From NCBI GenBank assembly GCA_911728435.2, contig OU452205.1:18296260-18360259 (forward strand): a DNA stretch of 64,000 nt. The letters are read 5' to 3'. Positions 52,343-63,538 of this stretch are shown piece after piece. How positions within the stretch are numbered: the first letter of the stretch is position 1; the number at the start of each line of letters is the position of its first letter. The translations under genes and the position numbers were made by a program. The DNA comes from Apoderus coryli. Lineage: Eukaryota; Arthropoda; Insecta; Coleoptera; Attelabidae. The notes under the pieces were generated by a model, which saw only the letters and a program-made list of their open reading frames with translations, was not told the DNA's origin and did no database searches.

Positions 52343-53803
52343 ATGGGTGGACGTGACTCGGGAGCGTCGACCAGCGATAACGACGGCAATAGCAAGAAAG
52401 ATTTGCGAAGGCGTAACAGGCTGCTTCAGGAGGAAGTAAGTAGCCTAAGGGTTATGGTCGACGATTTGAGGAAGCAATTCGAAGGCTTCAAAGGAATGAG
52501 CAGGGAAATGCTCAAACTGCGCAACGAGAACCAACAACTAAAAGATAAGTTGTCAAGCGTGACAATTAAGGAAGTGGCCTTAACGGAGGAAACCACTAAC
52601 AAAACAAAGACCCCTGAAACCACGGAGGCTCAGGTAGACATGGACGTTAGAGAGTGGCAGACCGCCACAAGCAAGAGGAAGTCGAAGGAAACTTCCTCGG
52701 AGGAAACCGGGTCGGACAGCGAAGCTGAATCGCGCCGAACGAAAAATCCCACCAAGAGGCCAGCCGTGAAAAGACCGCAGGAGGAATCCAAAATCAGCCC
52801 CAAGAAGCCACCGGCAACCCCCACCCAAAAGTCACCGGCAACCCCCCCCCAAAAGCCACCGACGGTTCCAATCCAAAGGGAGCCAGTCGTGAAACCACCC
52901 CAGAAAATAGCGGTTTCTATAAACCCCAAACCCCAACCTCAAGGACAAGCAGGCCCCTCACAGGCGGACGCCGCACCAGGCGCTAGAAAGTCCGGCACCC
53001 CCCCGATCATCATCAGGGACTCTAAGAAGTGGGTGCAAATAAATGGAAGGTTTATGGCCTTGAAATTATCCCATAATGGCGCACGCGTCATTAAGGATGG
53101 CATCAGGGTGCAACCATCCACCCCAGAATCGTTTAGAGGAATGGTCAAATTCCTCAACGAAGAGAAGCTGGAGTATTATACATACCAGCTGCCAGAGGAG
53201 AGGTCCCTACACGTGGTCATACGCGGAGTAGAGCGGACAATAAAGGAAGAAGAAGTCAGGGTGGAACTGCAGGAGCAGGGATTCCATCCCATTCGCGTGG
53301 CGCGAATGACGAAAGGAAGAGAAAGAATCGCCCTCCCGATGGTAGCCGTGGTAGTGCCTCGGGAAGAGAAGGAAATATATAACCTCAACCGGTTCCTTGG
53401 ATTGGTTGTGAAGGTAGTAGCTAAGAGCAAACCAGAGAGACCGACACAGTGCTTCCGCTGTCAACAGTACGGACATGCGCAGAGTAGGTGTACTCTTGCA
53501 AATGTCTGCGTCAAGTGCAGTGGCAACCATTGGTCGCGAGAATGCGACATGGCTGATGACGCCCCTGTGCAGTGCGCAAACTGCAAGGGGCCACACGTAG
53601 CTAGCTACGGGGGCTGCCCAAAAGCGCCACAGCCCAGGCCTCAAAAAGAGAGGTTACCACCGGCCACGGCCGTAACAAAAGCCAGGAGCTTCAGCAGCGT
53701 CCTGAAACAAAAAGCCCCTGTACAAACTGCCAGCCGCCCACAGCCAGCCGTCAGCAGCCCACAACCGGAAGTGGAACTGTTGGACCCGGCTAAAGCAAGA
53801 TAA
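52343..53803 (+). CDS. Jockey-like ORF1 (gag-like, coiled coil and three zinc knuckles)
   Basis: 486 residues from ATG at 52343 with no damage. Order: a coiled coil (LRRRNRLLQEEVSSLRVMVD, about 20-70), a basic and then proline-rich linker with repeated PPATP-type words (about 110-215), and a pre-zinc-finger RRM-like domain (RGMVKFLNEEKLEYYTYQ, SLHVVIRGVERTI, about 255-350). Three knuckles follow: CFRCQQYGHAQSRC, CVKCSGNHWSREC and CANCKGPHVASYGGC (about 368-425). It is expected to package the element RNA and direct it to the nucleus. ORF2 starts 80 bases downstream. Confidence 0.9.
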   Translation: MGGRDSGASTSDNDGNSKKDLRRRNRLLQEEVSSLRVMVDDLRKQFEGFKGMSREMLKLRNENQQLKDKLSSVTIKEVALTEETTNKTKTPETTEAQVDMDVREWQTATSKRKSKETSSEETGSDSEAESRRTKNPTKRPAVKRPQEESKISPKKPPATPTQKSPATPPQKPPTVPIQREPVVKPPQKIAVSINPKPQPQGQAGPSQADAAPGARKSGTPPIIIRDSKKWVQINGRFMALKLSHNGARVIKDGIRVQPSTPESFRGMVKFLNEEKLEYYTYQLPEERSLHVVIRGVERTIKEEEVRVELQEQGFHPIRVARMTKGRERIALPMVAVVVPREEKEIYNLNRFLGLVVKVVAKSKPERPTQCFRCQQYGHAQSRCTLANVCVKCSGNHWSRECDMADDAPVQCANCKGPHVASYGGCPKAPQPRPQKERLPPATAVTKARSFSSVLKQKAPVQTASRPQPAVSSPQPEVELLDPAKAR

Positions 53804-53883
53804 TTTATGGAGTTTATGAAAAAATTCCAACAGATGTACGCGAGTATGTCAGTCATGATGAAATCCTGCCCCAGCACCAATTA

Positions 53884-56579
53884 ATGAATAACGTCCCTCT
53901 AAGAATTCCAAGCACCCTGTCCCTATTAACTTATAACATTAATAGTTTTCAGAATAAGAAGATCGAGCTGGAAGACATCCTTGCAAGGAACCACATCGAT
54001 ATACTAGCTCTACAGGAAACGAAGCTGGCCGTCACGAAGCGGGCGAAAATCCACGGATATCACCTCTACAGGACCGACAGGGACAGATATGGGGGCGGAA
54101 CGGCTATAGCCATCAAAAGGAATATACAGCATCATGCGCTACCGAACCTGGATATGCAGAGCATCGAATCAACAGCTATTGCAGTGCAGACAACTCGCGG
54201 ACTTGTTAGATTCATATCCGCCTACAGATCACCTAGGAATCCCCTGCTTGAAGAGGACGTGGAAACACTAGTCGGAGGCAGGGCATCCACGGTGGTTTTG
54301 GGGGATCTGAATTGCAAGTCACCGGAGTGGAACAGCAGGGTATTCAACCCAGCCGGCAGGAATCTCAGTTCCTGGACCGAACAAAGGGACGCTGTAGTGA
54401 TAGGGCCGGTCACTCCGACGCACATCGACAGTCGTGGCTCACGCCCTGACGTCCTGGACGTCGCGGTGCTCAAGAATATCACTGCACCGTACGAAATAAT
54501 AACGCTAAATGAAGGATCCTCTGACCATAGCCCGGTGCTACTGCAACTCGGAGACGGAACACTGGACGAAGACACCTACATGGAATACAGGACCAACTGG
54601 AAGCGGTTTCCGGAACAGTTCTGTAGAACATATGGCAACGTTCCAAGGATTACAATGCCTGAGGAGCTGGACAGCGCGGTTTTGCAACTTGAACGCAGCA
54701 TTCAAGGAGCTCTACGAGACTGCACCTCCTCCAAAAGGAGGAAAAGAGACTTTCTGCAATTCGCGAAAGACATCCCTGCCGCAACCAGAGCGAAGATTCA
54801 GGAGAAGAATCGAGCCCGGAGAAGATACAGGATGACCTTAGCCCCTGAAGACAGAGCAAATCTCAACAGACTCAACGCCGAAGTGAAGCTGAGATTACGG
54901 GAACATCGTGGGAACCAATGGCAAAGGAAGCTAGAAGAGCTAAACACTAAGGACGGTAGCGCATGGAAAATGATGAAAGCCCTGCGGGCCACGAATCCTC
55001 AGGTACCCCCATTCATGGGGAAAGAGGAAGGATCGTCTACACGGACCAAGAAAAGGCTGAGGCATTTGCTGACTGCCTTGAAAGGGAGTGTAGGGAGAAT
55101 ATACATCCTGACGACGACGAGGAGCTAGCGGAAGAGGCCCACAGGTTTGTTAGACAGGTCAGGCGGCGGGACATGGAAGGAGAGCCACTAAGACCAGCAA
55201 CCACTGAAGAAATACGGAGCATAATCCACCACCTGAAGATAAAGAAGGCACCAGGCCCCGACGGAATTAGCAACAAGGCGCTAAAACTGTTGCCGAGGAA
55301 GGGCATTGCAGGAATTGCGACCATCATCAACGGCATCTTACGACTGGGACACTTTCCTGCGAAGTGGAAAGAGGCTATAGTAGTGATGCTACCTAAGCAG
55401 GGCAAGGACCTGAAGTTCCCTCAGAACTACAGGCCCATCAGTTTACTGAACGCCCTGTCCAAGATAGCAGAACGAATTATCCTCTGGCGACTTCGCGAGT
55501 TCTCGGATGAACTGGAAGTAATCCCCGACGAGCAGTTTGGTTTCAGAGCCAATCACAACACGGAGTTGCAACTGCTAAGACTCGTTGAGCATGCAGCACA
55601 AGGACTAAACTGGCGCCAGGTCACGGGAATCGTATTTCTGGATGTGTCCAGAGCCTTCGACAGGGTCTGGCAGGAAGGACTCATCTATAAGATGCACACA
55701 TTAGGATACCCACCAGCGATGATCAAGCTAGCAGACTCCTACCTACAGGACAGGCAAATTCGCGTCAGGACAGGGAAGGAGGTCTCGGAATCACGGACCC
55801 TGGAGGCCGGCGTGCCGCAGGGGTCCGTACTATCCCCCCATCTTTTCTCCATCTTTACCAGCGACATCCCAAGGACAGACTAGAACATCTTGGCACTCTA
55901 CGCAGACGACACCGCCCTGATTGCCCGCAGTCGCAGTGCGGAATTGGTGACAAGATACCTACAGCGAGCAGCGGACAACTTTACCGAATGGTGCACCAGG
56001 TGGAAGACCAAGATTAATGCCGAGAAGAGCACCGCGCCTCTCATCAGAAGAAGACAAGTGCGCCCCGACGACTTCGTCAACATCGAGGGTACTGACATAC
56101 AATGGCAGGACACTGCAAAGTACCTGGGGGTAACTTTGGACAGATCCCTGTCATGGAGACCGCACATCGAGAAGAGCATCGCGAATGCCAAAGGCATCAT
56201 GTCGAAGCTCTACCCGATGATCTGCAGAAGGAGCAAGATGCCCTTGCAGGTCAAGCTCCAAATGGTTAAGGCAGTCGTGCGACCTGCCTTGACCTATGCC
56301 AGTTCAGCATGGGGATACGCGGCACCATCGTACCTGAAACGATTGAAGGCCACGGAGAACAAGGCAAGAAGGATGGCAGTGGGTGCACCCTGGTTTGTGT
56401 CAAACGCACAGATCCGAAGGGACCTCAAACTCGACGGCCTCAGGGACGTCATGAGGTTGAGAGCCCAGAAGGTCTTTGCAATGGCAGAGACCCATGCAAA
56501 CCCACTGATTCGCGAAGCAGTCAACTACAACGTAGAAGACGGTGCCAGGCGGTACCGGAGACCGAGGAGTCAACTCTGA
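53884..56579 (+). pseudogene. Jockey-like ORF2 (APE endonuclease, reverse transcriptase), one frameshift and one stop
   Basis: The ATG at 53884 opens the endonuclease: LLTYNINSFQNKK, LALQETKL, YGGGTAIAI, LGDLNCKSPEW and SSDHSPVL (about 10-220). Near 55015-55022 a run of C seems one base short, and the frame moves by -1. Reverse transcriptase follows: KAPGPDGISNKALKLL, QNYRPISLLNALSK, motif A VFLDVSRAFDRVW, motif B GVPQGSVLSPHLF. A TAG (55881-55883) then precedes LYADDTALIA, the catalytic motif C, so the enzyme would be cut immediately before its active site. The C-terminal part is open to 56579. All motifs remain readable, pointing to recent loss of function. Confidence 0.9.
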
Positions 56580-56914
56580 CGAAGGAATCCACAGGATTAG
56601 GACACCAATTAATATTGCTTCTTTCAGGTCAGAATACTAATCTAAAGTTATGTTTCAGAGTGTTCTAGGCACCACCAACAGAGGCCAACAGCAACAGACG
56701 ACAATCAACATCAGAAGACAACAGCAAAAGAGGACAATCAAGCGAGGACATGGAAAAGGGAGGGTTCCCGAGCCATACTACAAAGATAAGGCAGAGTTTT
56801 AGTTGTTAGGGTTAGAGTCCCACACTACCTAGGGAAGTGGTAAGGAACTCCCTAGGTGTCATGATGATTTCTCTGCCTTGGCCGATATCAAAAAAAAAAA
56901 AAAAAGATGGGCAA

Positions 56915-57280
56915 CGACTATGGTACTCTGACGAGCTCATAATAAGAGCCAAACGAATTCGTCTATATCTGTCGACCCATCCTTCGGTCTGGTTCTACTG
57001 AATTAGACGGAGGCCCTGCTAAATTAAACAAAATCCCTTGTATAGGTAACACCAGTAATTTTGTCCGCTATGCCACGACATTATTTTTCATTTTATTATA
57101 TTATTCACGGACACAAATTCATTGTATAGTATTGCATTATTTGCATCGACGACCGAACGCCTGGAGACCACCGTCCGAAGCGTTCCTGATACCCAAATAT
57201 TTTGGGTGATGTTAGCAGAAGGATAAATGGTCTCCTGCTAGCATTTTGTGTTTACACTATTTTTATTTTCTATTTCTAAG
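56915..57280 (+). repeat. Multi-hairpin repeat (composite repeat copy 2, right of the Jockey-like insertion)
   Basis: Continues the sequence left off at 52077. It contains GCATCGACGACCGAACGCC, GGAGACCACCGTCCGAAGCG, CCAAATATTTTGGGTGATG and CTCCTGCTAGC, ending GTGTTTACACTATTTTTA, the same end as at 29573. Confidence 0.78.
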
Positions 57281-57684
57281 GCAGGAGGGGGGGCAGCGTA
57301 GCGGAGCTCCGATTTAGAAACGGTTCGACCATTATTGAAAAATTTAGCAGAATTTAGATTATTTGATGCGAAAGTAGCAACGTCAAAAGCAGTTGTGGAT
57401 AATGAAACACTCGGAATAACAGTCTTAGCCTACTTTACTACCTATACGACTAGCTATCTATGGGAAGCATAAGCTACTAGTAGGTTATCAAATAAATTTA
57501 TTCATAGAATTTTAAAAAAGCCTAAATAGAAAGCATTCCACTATACCCAGGTCCAACATCTGCAACCTCAAAAATCTTCCCATACCTGTGAGATTTTTTG
57601 AATGATTTCTATTTGAAATTCAAGACTTAAATTTTCAAAACACCATCATTTGATACGAATTTAATAGAAGTTTATAATTAGCAT
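57281..57684. other. No gene recognised
   Basis: A GC-richer start (GGGGGGCAGCGTAGCGGAG near 57288) leads into AT-rich DNA. No feature. Confidence 0.35.
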
Positions 57685-57726
57685 CCAAACATGATTCGGA
57701 AGTTACAACACTTCCATCATCAGTGG
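57685..57726 (-). ncRNA. Hammerhead ribozyme relic of Penelope type
   Basis: The minus strand reads CCACUGAUGAUGGAAGU, loop GUUGU, AACUUCCGAAUCAUGU, then UUGG. CUGAUGA, a seven-pair stem II and the CAUGU element of the small stem III are kept, but GAAAC has become GAAUC, and CCA/UGG closes stem I. Compared with 19906-19945 this is the same architecture with one core change, so it is probably inactive. It may mark a very old Penelope end; no coding part is seen nearby. Confidence 0.5.
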
Positions 57727-59228
57727 CGAAAAGAGAAACTTACAAAATTAAAGTTCCAGAAAATATCTATTGAAGTCACTCTTATGGAAAAATTTTGTTG
57801 TTGTTTGAATTAATAAAACATAATAATAATAAAATAAATCAAGCAAAAACCAACATTATTCTGGTATTTTATATTTCTTTTTGTAGATCATGATGGTTAA
57901 TAGATTTTATCAAATTAATTTGATATTATTTAATCACCTCGATTTTCCTCGAATTTACTTTTGACAGAAAATTACTTTTAGTTCGAAAAGTACCTAATAA
58001 TAGAGTGTGTGAAACATAAACCAAAAATATAAAAGAACATCATTGTTCTAGAGAAATAAAGCGTCCAAACACTACTATAACTAAATTTTGATATTTAAAT
58101 TCCGAATAGTCTTCCCTATACGTGTTCATCGTGGTGTACACACATGCTAATTTTCTTTTATTTTATTTGCCCTCCAAGAATGTGAAGGTTATACCAAACA
58201 TGGGTATTTTTTTCTACGAGGATTTAAATTAAACTGCAATTTTTACATTATAGGAGTTTTATTTCAAAAAATCAAACACAGAAAATAAATCCTTAAACAT
58301 AAATAGGGTTTTTTATATTATTGTTATATACAGTTACCTACCTATAAAGTATTGTTTAACACAAAATATAACTCTTTTCGCTGTAGTAACCTGTAGTTTT
58401 AGAAACTAAAAATTTTTTCAATTTGGTTTGAGAATTATTTAATTGAATTGTTGCAAATATAAAGTACCTATGTTTTTAACATTAGTTTAAAAGTGAGCAA
58501 TAATTGAGCCATTTAAAAAACTTGAATTTGAGTAGAGTGAACATTTTAGATATATACTTTGATGATTTTTACTTTTCAGTAAATGTTACTTTTGTTATTT
58601 GGACGAATTATTGAAAAGATACTGATTTAAAACACATACTCACAAGATTTAAAAAATGCAGACATGGCAAAGTCACAATAACCACACCAGTAAGTGACAC
58701 AAATATTCATTAGTTATATCATAAGCGATGTATGTTTTAGAGAGTATACTTTGGCATTTTTGTGTCGAATTTATTCTGAAATATCACGAGATCAAATTTC
58801 TTTAGAAATACCCCGCTAGCCAAGCTGGTTGTATATACGTATTGATAATAACAAAATATACTTATAACCAATAGAAGCGTATATGCGAGTGAGTATATTC
58901 GTTGATATTTTGAAATAATTTTTTGAAAAAATGAATTTGATTGGTCAAAATGATATCGAGGTATAGAATTACCAGTGTACTCGTATTATTTGCATCAACA
59001 AACTAGTATGGCGTAACTATATAAAGAGCGTTAATTGGAACTTCAACATTCGACTACAGAAAGCTATTGATATTGAAGTTTGATATATGGACATAAACTC
59101 TTAATGTGCTTAGTTACGATAAAGTACGTCAAATGTGTAAATCTAAAATTGAAAAGTATTAAGTCTAAGCATCACACTGTGGAAAGAAAAAACCAAATTA
59201 CATTAATATCAAAAGGTAAGATATCATA
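57727..59228. other. No gene recognised
   Basis: AT-rich DNA without repeats or frames that I can assign. Confidence 0.4.
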
Positions 59229-59918
59229 ACATTTCACGAATGTGTAAGTCAGTTCATTTTTGGTAAATTGGCATTATATTTTGTCAATGAATACTCTAAT
59301 ATATTGTATGCATGAATATAAATATGTCACGCATAAAAATATTCTTTTCGATGCGTCCTGACTTGTCAGTGATTTTATTTTGTTTATGGTAGGCATCTTA
59401 TATTAGCGACGTATTACCACGGTTAAAATAATAGACAGTTAGTTTAGCTTGTGTCGGCACGTCTGATGTAGGTGGGTTCAAAGCAATTCGCCGCGCTTAT
59501 AGTTATAGTATATATTATATATAGATATAGTATAATATAGTAGCGGGCCAGAAATGAGCTGGAAATGCGACGAGTCGATGTCGTTTTCAGCTAGTGACGC
59601 TTCTTGTCTATAGTTAATATTCCATGGTAGTACGGTACATTAAATACATACAATACAAATACATTCCTACCGGCAAGTTCAGTTTGGATTTCATTGTTAT
59701 AATGTGAGCAGTGCTAGAATATACCATTGCTGATATAAATCATCGAAAAAAATGGACCCACGATTTGAGTAAGTACTTTTATTTTTATTCGTGTTGAATT
59801 TATATTTATGTATATACAAATTTACAATTTATATTTATGTATATACAAAATATTAGAGTATTTATTGATAAAATATAAAGACATTTTACCAAAAATTAAC
59901 TGACTTACACATTCGTAA
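59229..59918. mobile_element. Inverted-repeat element, arms of about 100 bp
   Basis: The left arm starts CGAATGTGTAAGTCAGTT and runs through TTTTTGGTAAA and AATACTCTAATAT. The right arm (59810-59918) is its complement with about 15% difference. The interior contains the dispersed GTCGGCACGTCTGATGTA...GCCGCGCTTATA segment also found at 24321. No protein, so it is non-autonomous. Confidence 0.65.
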
Positions 59919-59924
59919 ACATGA

Positions 59925-60410
59925 TGTCATATGGTAACGCTAGGCGCTTACACTCAGTAAATATTTATTTTTCAATTCCAGGAAATGATGATCGATATTG
60001 AAGGACATATTTATGAAATTTCGCGCGTTTCTGCCATTGGGATAATTATAGAAAATAGAATTCAACACAGTGCCCCCTAACTAACAAGACATCATTTGCA
60101 AAAGAAGCTTTATTACCTCGGAATCCTTTCGGGTTCTCACTCTTCAGCATACAGGCTATAAAAAAAGGTACGTGGGCAGTAAATGCAACTCCATAATTAG
60201 AACGATATGCGGTGCAATGTAGCCTTATGTATTGATTGCTTGTTTCTAGCCATTCCATTGTTGATAGCATAATTTGATATTGCTATATTATCGAAAATAA
60301 TATTTACTTTCCAATATTACACTGCTTCATTGATTTCCAAATAACCATTTTGATTCCTTATTATAAAACACTTTGCCTCACAAGCTCCTAGCGTTACCAT
60401 ATGGCAACAG
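59925..60410. mobile_element. Inverted-repeat element with ATATGGTAACGCTAGG ends
   Basis: CATATGGTAACGCTAGGCGC at about 59930 and its complement CTCCTAGCGTTACCATATGG at about 60390 are inverted ends of a 480 bp segment. A minus-strand frame inside (60046-60270, with GFRGNKASFANDVLLVRG) has protein-like composition but no recognised family. The element lies almost end to end with the previous one. Confidence 0.55.
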
Positions 60411-61111
60411 CCTATATTTCAAAAAGTACAATTCGGATATTTTTTTGAAAATGTACTTCCGTTTTAGGGAGTCATATTTGATAGTTATTTAAGAAAATTT
60501 AAAAAAAAATAATGTTGTCCTTAATGGGTAAAATGAAAATTTATGTTTTTTTACGCACATTAATTCAATCGGCCGCTCACTCTCGTCAATATGGATTACT
60601 GTCTTAAGATTTTTACATTTTTTAACTCAGAATGAACAGGGAATTTAAAAAAAGTAAAAAAAAATATCTCGACTAGTTCTTGTAAAAATGTTACTCTTTT
60701 AAAAAAGCTATAATGTCCACTAAATTTGAAAGCAAAATATATATAATAAGAAATTTTTGAATTATAGAAAAATTTCGATGTTAAATTTAAACATTTGACG
60801 CCCTTTATCAAAACTCATCAATTATCGAGAGCTTCCTGTGATAGAGCGTGGTCGGTCGAACATAGAAACTGTAGATACCAATAAAAGTATATACTTAATT
60901 CATGTTACTCGAAGGACAATACAACATGACCAAAATTTAATAGAAACCTATTCTATATTGTCCAAATTCAAAAGGGCTTATGTAAATAAGAAATTGTTGT
61001 TTACTGTATGAATATTAACAACAATTAACTGACATGTTGACCAGGAAGTTTTCTTACAATATCAACAACAAAATAAATTATTTTTCTCATTCTAATATAA
61101 CTTGTTTTAAT
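60411..61111. other. 3' flank of the adenylate cyclase gene; no other feature
   Basis: AT-rich. On the minus strand after the stop at 61112, AATAATTTATTTTG-type words could serve as a poly(A) signal, but none is a clean AATAAA close by. Confidence 0.4.
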
Positions 61112-61345
61112 TTACAGTTTTTCGGATATTGTACCTAATACAGTTGAAGCTGTGGTAATTTTATCTGATTGAATTGACGTTAGCGTTGATAGCGGGTTGA
61201 TTGTAATGTTGGTTGATGGATTTTTTGATGATTTACCTTCTAGGAAATATGTCTCCATGGTACCTTTACCTTTAACATCTATGCATCCACGACAACTGAG
61301 GGTATAACCTTTGGAATTGAGAATTTGGTACATCTCCTTTGTAAC
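61112..61345 (-). CDS. Adenylate cyclase (class III, AC5/6-like), last coding exon
   Basis: The exon begins after the acceptor CTTTTATCAAG on the minus strand in phase 0 and encodes [34 protein letters not shown] and a serine/threonine-rich tail of about 40 residues ending at TAA 61112. The VKGKG segment holds the lysine that contacts ATP phosphates in the C2 catalytic domain. The preceding exon is at 63282-63538; the 1936 bp intron between holds a hammerhead satellite fragment and a non-LTR tail. Membrane-bound enzymes of this family make cyclic AMP under G-protein control. YQILNSKGY resembles the AC5/6 type more than AC2, but the subtype is uncertain. Confidence 0.85.
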   Translation of the reverse strand, partial: VTKEMYQILNSKGYTLSCRGCIDVKGKGTMETYFLEGKSSKNPSTNITINPLSTLTSIQSDKITTASTVLGTISEKL

Positions 61346-61410
61346 CTTGATAAAAGAAGTGTGGATAAATAATTGACTTCTATATAATAAGTTGATGGAA
61401 ATTTGATTCA

Positions 61411-61545
61411 CATTGCCTGCCGATCACCACAAATGAGTTGTGGATCAACGAAACGGCCCGTCTGGTGAAACCATGGTAGTGTGAAGAAAATTTCCAACAC
61501 AACTTAAAGCTTTGTGATATTATGTAACAAGAAATTCGTTAATTT
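61411..61545 (+). repeat. Hammerhead satellite fragment in the adenylate cyclase intron
   Basis: Matches the end of the 5206-5925 unit: GAGTTGTGGATCAACGAAAC, GGCCCGTCTGGTGAAA, CATGGTAGTGTGA and TGTAACAAGAAATTCGT. The ribozyme core reads CAAAUGAG instead of CUGAUGAG, changing two essential bases, so cleavage is not expected. Confidence 0.8.
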
Positions 61546-62442
61546 CTGTATTTGATATTAATAATAACAAAAAATTAAACGAAGCTTTAACTAAACAAGG
61601 TAAATCAAATTTAGGTGCCAAAATTTAGCCTGGTAAAACCTAAAGCCGGGCATATGGTTCAAGATCAGCATGACAAACATTATATTTTTATTGAAATAAT
61701 GTGAAACAACAACGATTTAAATACTTATTTCATATACATATGAAATAAAACTCGTCTTGTCCAGAAAATAATATTTCCTCATGTTCAAATTCTTAATAAC
61801 ATTTGCTAGAAATGTTTCGGAATTAACAACATTGCATTTTCAGTAGCTAGTTACATCAATCTTTTATTAAATTAATATGAACTTGAAAATTATTAAGAGC
61901 AATTATTATGAGGTATTGATTACTGTAATTCGAAAATTTTGGTTTAAACATTCAAAGCATCCACATTGTGCTTTATTAACAAATTGAAAATGAAACATTC
62001 AACTAATGCCTATTAACCTAACGCCAAATTTAATTTTGATTTTTACTTTTCTTTCTCAGATCTTTCTTTTATTTAATCAATAATGCATAAGAAGAATGAT
62101 TAATTTTTAATTTGTTAATAAACCACAAAGTCGATTCTCTGAATGTTTTAGCTTAAGACAATTTTTCTTTCTAAAATGAACCTTGAGACTGCTATAATCA
62201 ATTCCACATGTTCTTTATAATTTTCAAGTTCAGACTAATTTAAAGAAATATTTATGTAACTAGCGACCGAAGATGGAATGTGTTGATTCCGCAACATCTC
62301 TGGAAAATATTATTAATTAATATTTCGAACAAAGTTGGAAAATCGCTATACTCGTTGCATTGCCCTCGAAGGCAACTATGTTGAATAATAAAATCAGGTT
62401 TTGTCAAAATTTGTTTTTTTCTTACTTGTCCTACGGACTTAT
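61546..62442. other. No gene recognised (intron)
   Basis: AT-rich intronic DNA of the adenylate cyclase gene. Confidence 0.4.
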
Positions 62443-62960
62443 TGAATAATAATAATAATAATATCTTTATTAACCATAAATTGGTACATTAACAAGTACA
62501 TTGGTACGTCAAGTAAAACTAAAATAACACAACAAAGAAAGATACATACAAAACTGAATTAAAATAATGAGAACAACAATAATTTCACATTCTTTTGTAC
62601 ATAAACGCGTCAATATAATCTACAATATAAAACACACAATATAAATAAAAACTCCAGACAACAGGTAACACAGATATTGCAGCCAAAATCACACAAAGGA
62701 AACCACAAGAATTAAATTATTGAGCCACAGCAGCAAACTCTTGCAAATTGTAGAATGCGTTGCTCGTCAAAAATAATTTTAACTTTTTTTTAATACAGTC
62801 TCTGATTGGCAGCTCTTTATGTCTACGGGGAGAAGATTGTAATAATGGCAACCAGCATATGCTGGCGATCTCTTGAGAAATTCATGCCCCGGGCGAGGCA
62901 AATGCAGTTGGTCCCTTCCTCTAGTAGAGTACTCATGAATGACCTGTTATGTGTCACTTC
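62443..62960 (-). pseudogene. Non-LTR reverse transcriptase C-terminal scrap with TAA-repeat tail
   Basis: The minus strand near 62940-62760 reads YSTRGRDQLHLPRPGHEF, then KRSPAYAGCHYYNLLPVDIK and, after a shift in a run of A, AFYNLQEFAA. This is the usual C-terminal block of CR1/Jockey-group ORF2 proteins (a tRNxxL...P motif and an LWNxLP-like motif). The 3' end is (TAATAA)n at 62444-62462. Strongly 5' truncated; lies within the adenylate cyclase intron. Confidence 0.65.
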
Positions 62961-63281
62961 TCTTGAATATGGATGAATTAAAAAAACAACTTATTTCATA
63001 GATAATGCTGTGTTGAATAAAATTATGACATATAACAGGACGGTATGAGTGGCCATGAGGTTTGCCTTCGCCTTATATCTATAGCATATATCAGTTGCTA
63101 TATTTTATTTGTTGGAAATAAAATTCGGAAATGTATCCGTCCCGAGTTATTTTGCAGATAACCCGAAATATGGCAACATCTGGGAAAACTGGGACGCTTG
63201 GTCACCCTAGAATCCCGTATCACTACTGAGACAGGTGCTACATTATAAAAAAAACATAATATATATTAATTAAGTAATTAC
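62961..63281. other. No gene recognised (intron)
   Basis: Intronic sequence upstream of the 62443-62960 relic and directly downstream of the C2 exon donor. No feature. Confidence 0.4.
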
Positions 63282-63538
63282 CTGTATTTTGTCGGGTACT
63301 CCAGTGCTATCCATCCGACTAGCCACATTGACAGCATTACCCCAAATATCATATTGGGGCTTCCGTGCTCCGATCACTCCAGCCACTACTGGTCCTACAT
63401 TGATACCAACTCTAATCCGGAAATTGTTGAACGAATGCTCGTTTACTACTGTCAATTGCTCTTTCAATCGTAAAGCGTAATCCGCCATCGCTGTTACGTG
63501 TCTGAAGTTGTGCATGTCGCACGTATTTTGTGTCAGAC
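63282..63538 (-). CDS. Adenylate cyclase (class III, AC5/6-like), C2 catalytic domain exon
   Basis: A 257 bp exon bounded by AATACTAAACAG|GT on the 5' side and AAAATACAG|GTAATT on the 3' side. It starts in the middle of a Gly codon and ends in phase 0. It encodes [51 protein letters not shown] and [14 protein letters not shown]. The Asp of QYDIWG (purine recognition) and the Asn and Arg of NVASR (transition-state residues) are all present, so this C2 domain should be catalytically competent. Upstream exons with the membrane spans and C1 domain are beyond the window's right edge. Confidence 0.92.

Larger units (their letters stand above)
52078..56904 (+). mobile_element. Jockey-clade non-LTR retrotransposon, full length, AGATGGGCAA target duplication
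   Basis: 4.8 kb with two ORFs, a poly(A) tail of about 15 bases (56890-56904), and AGATGGGCAA at 52068-52077 and 56905-56914. The 5' end (TCTAGAGTGCAG) therefore follows directly after the left duplication. It is much richer in GC than its surroundings. It interrupts the multi-hairpin repeat and so is younger than it. One frameshift and one stop in ORF2 make it inactive but recent. Confidence 0.93.

Noticed and set aside
55890..56579. Separate protein downstream of 55883
   Set aside because: It continues the Jockey ORF2 frame after a single TAG and begins with the RT catalytic motif.
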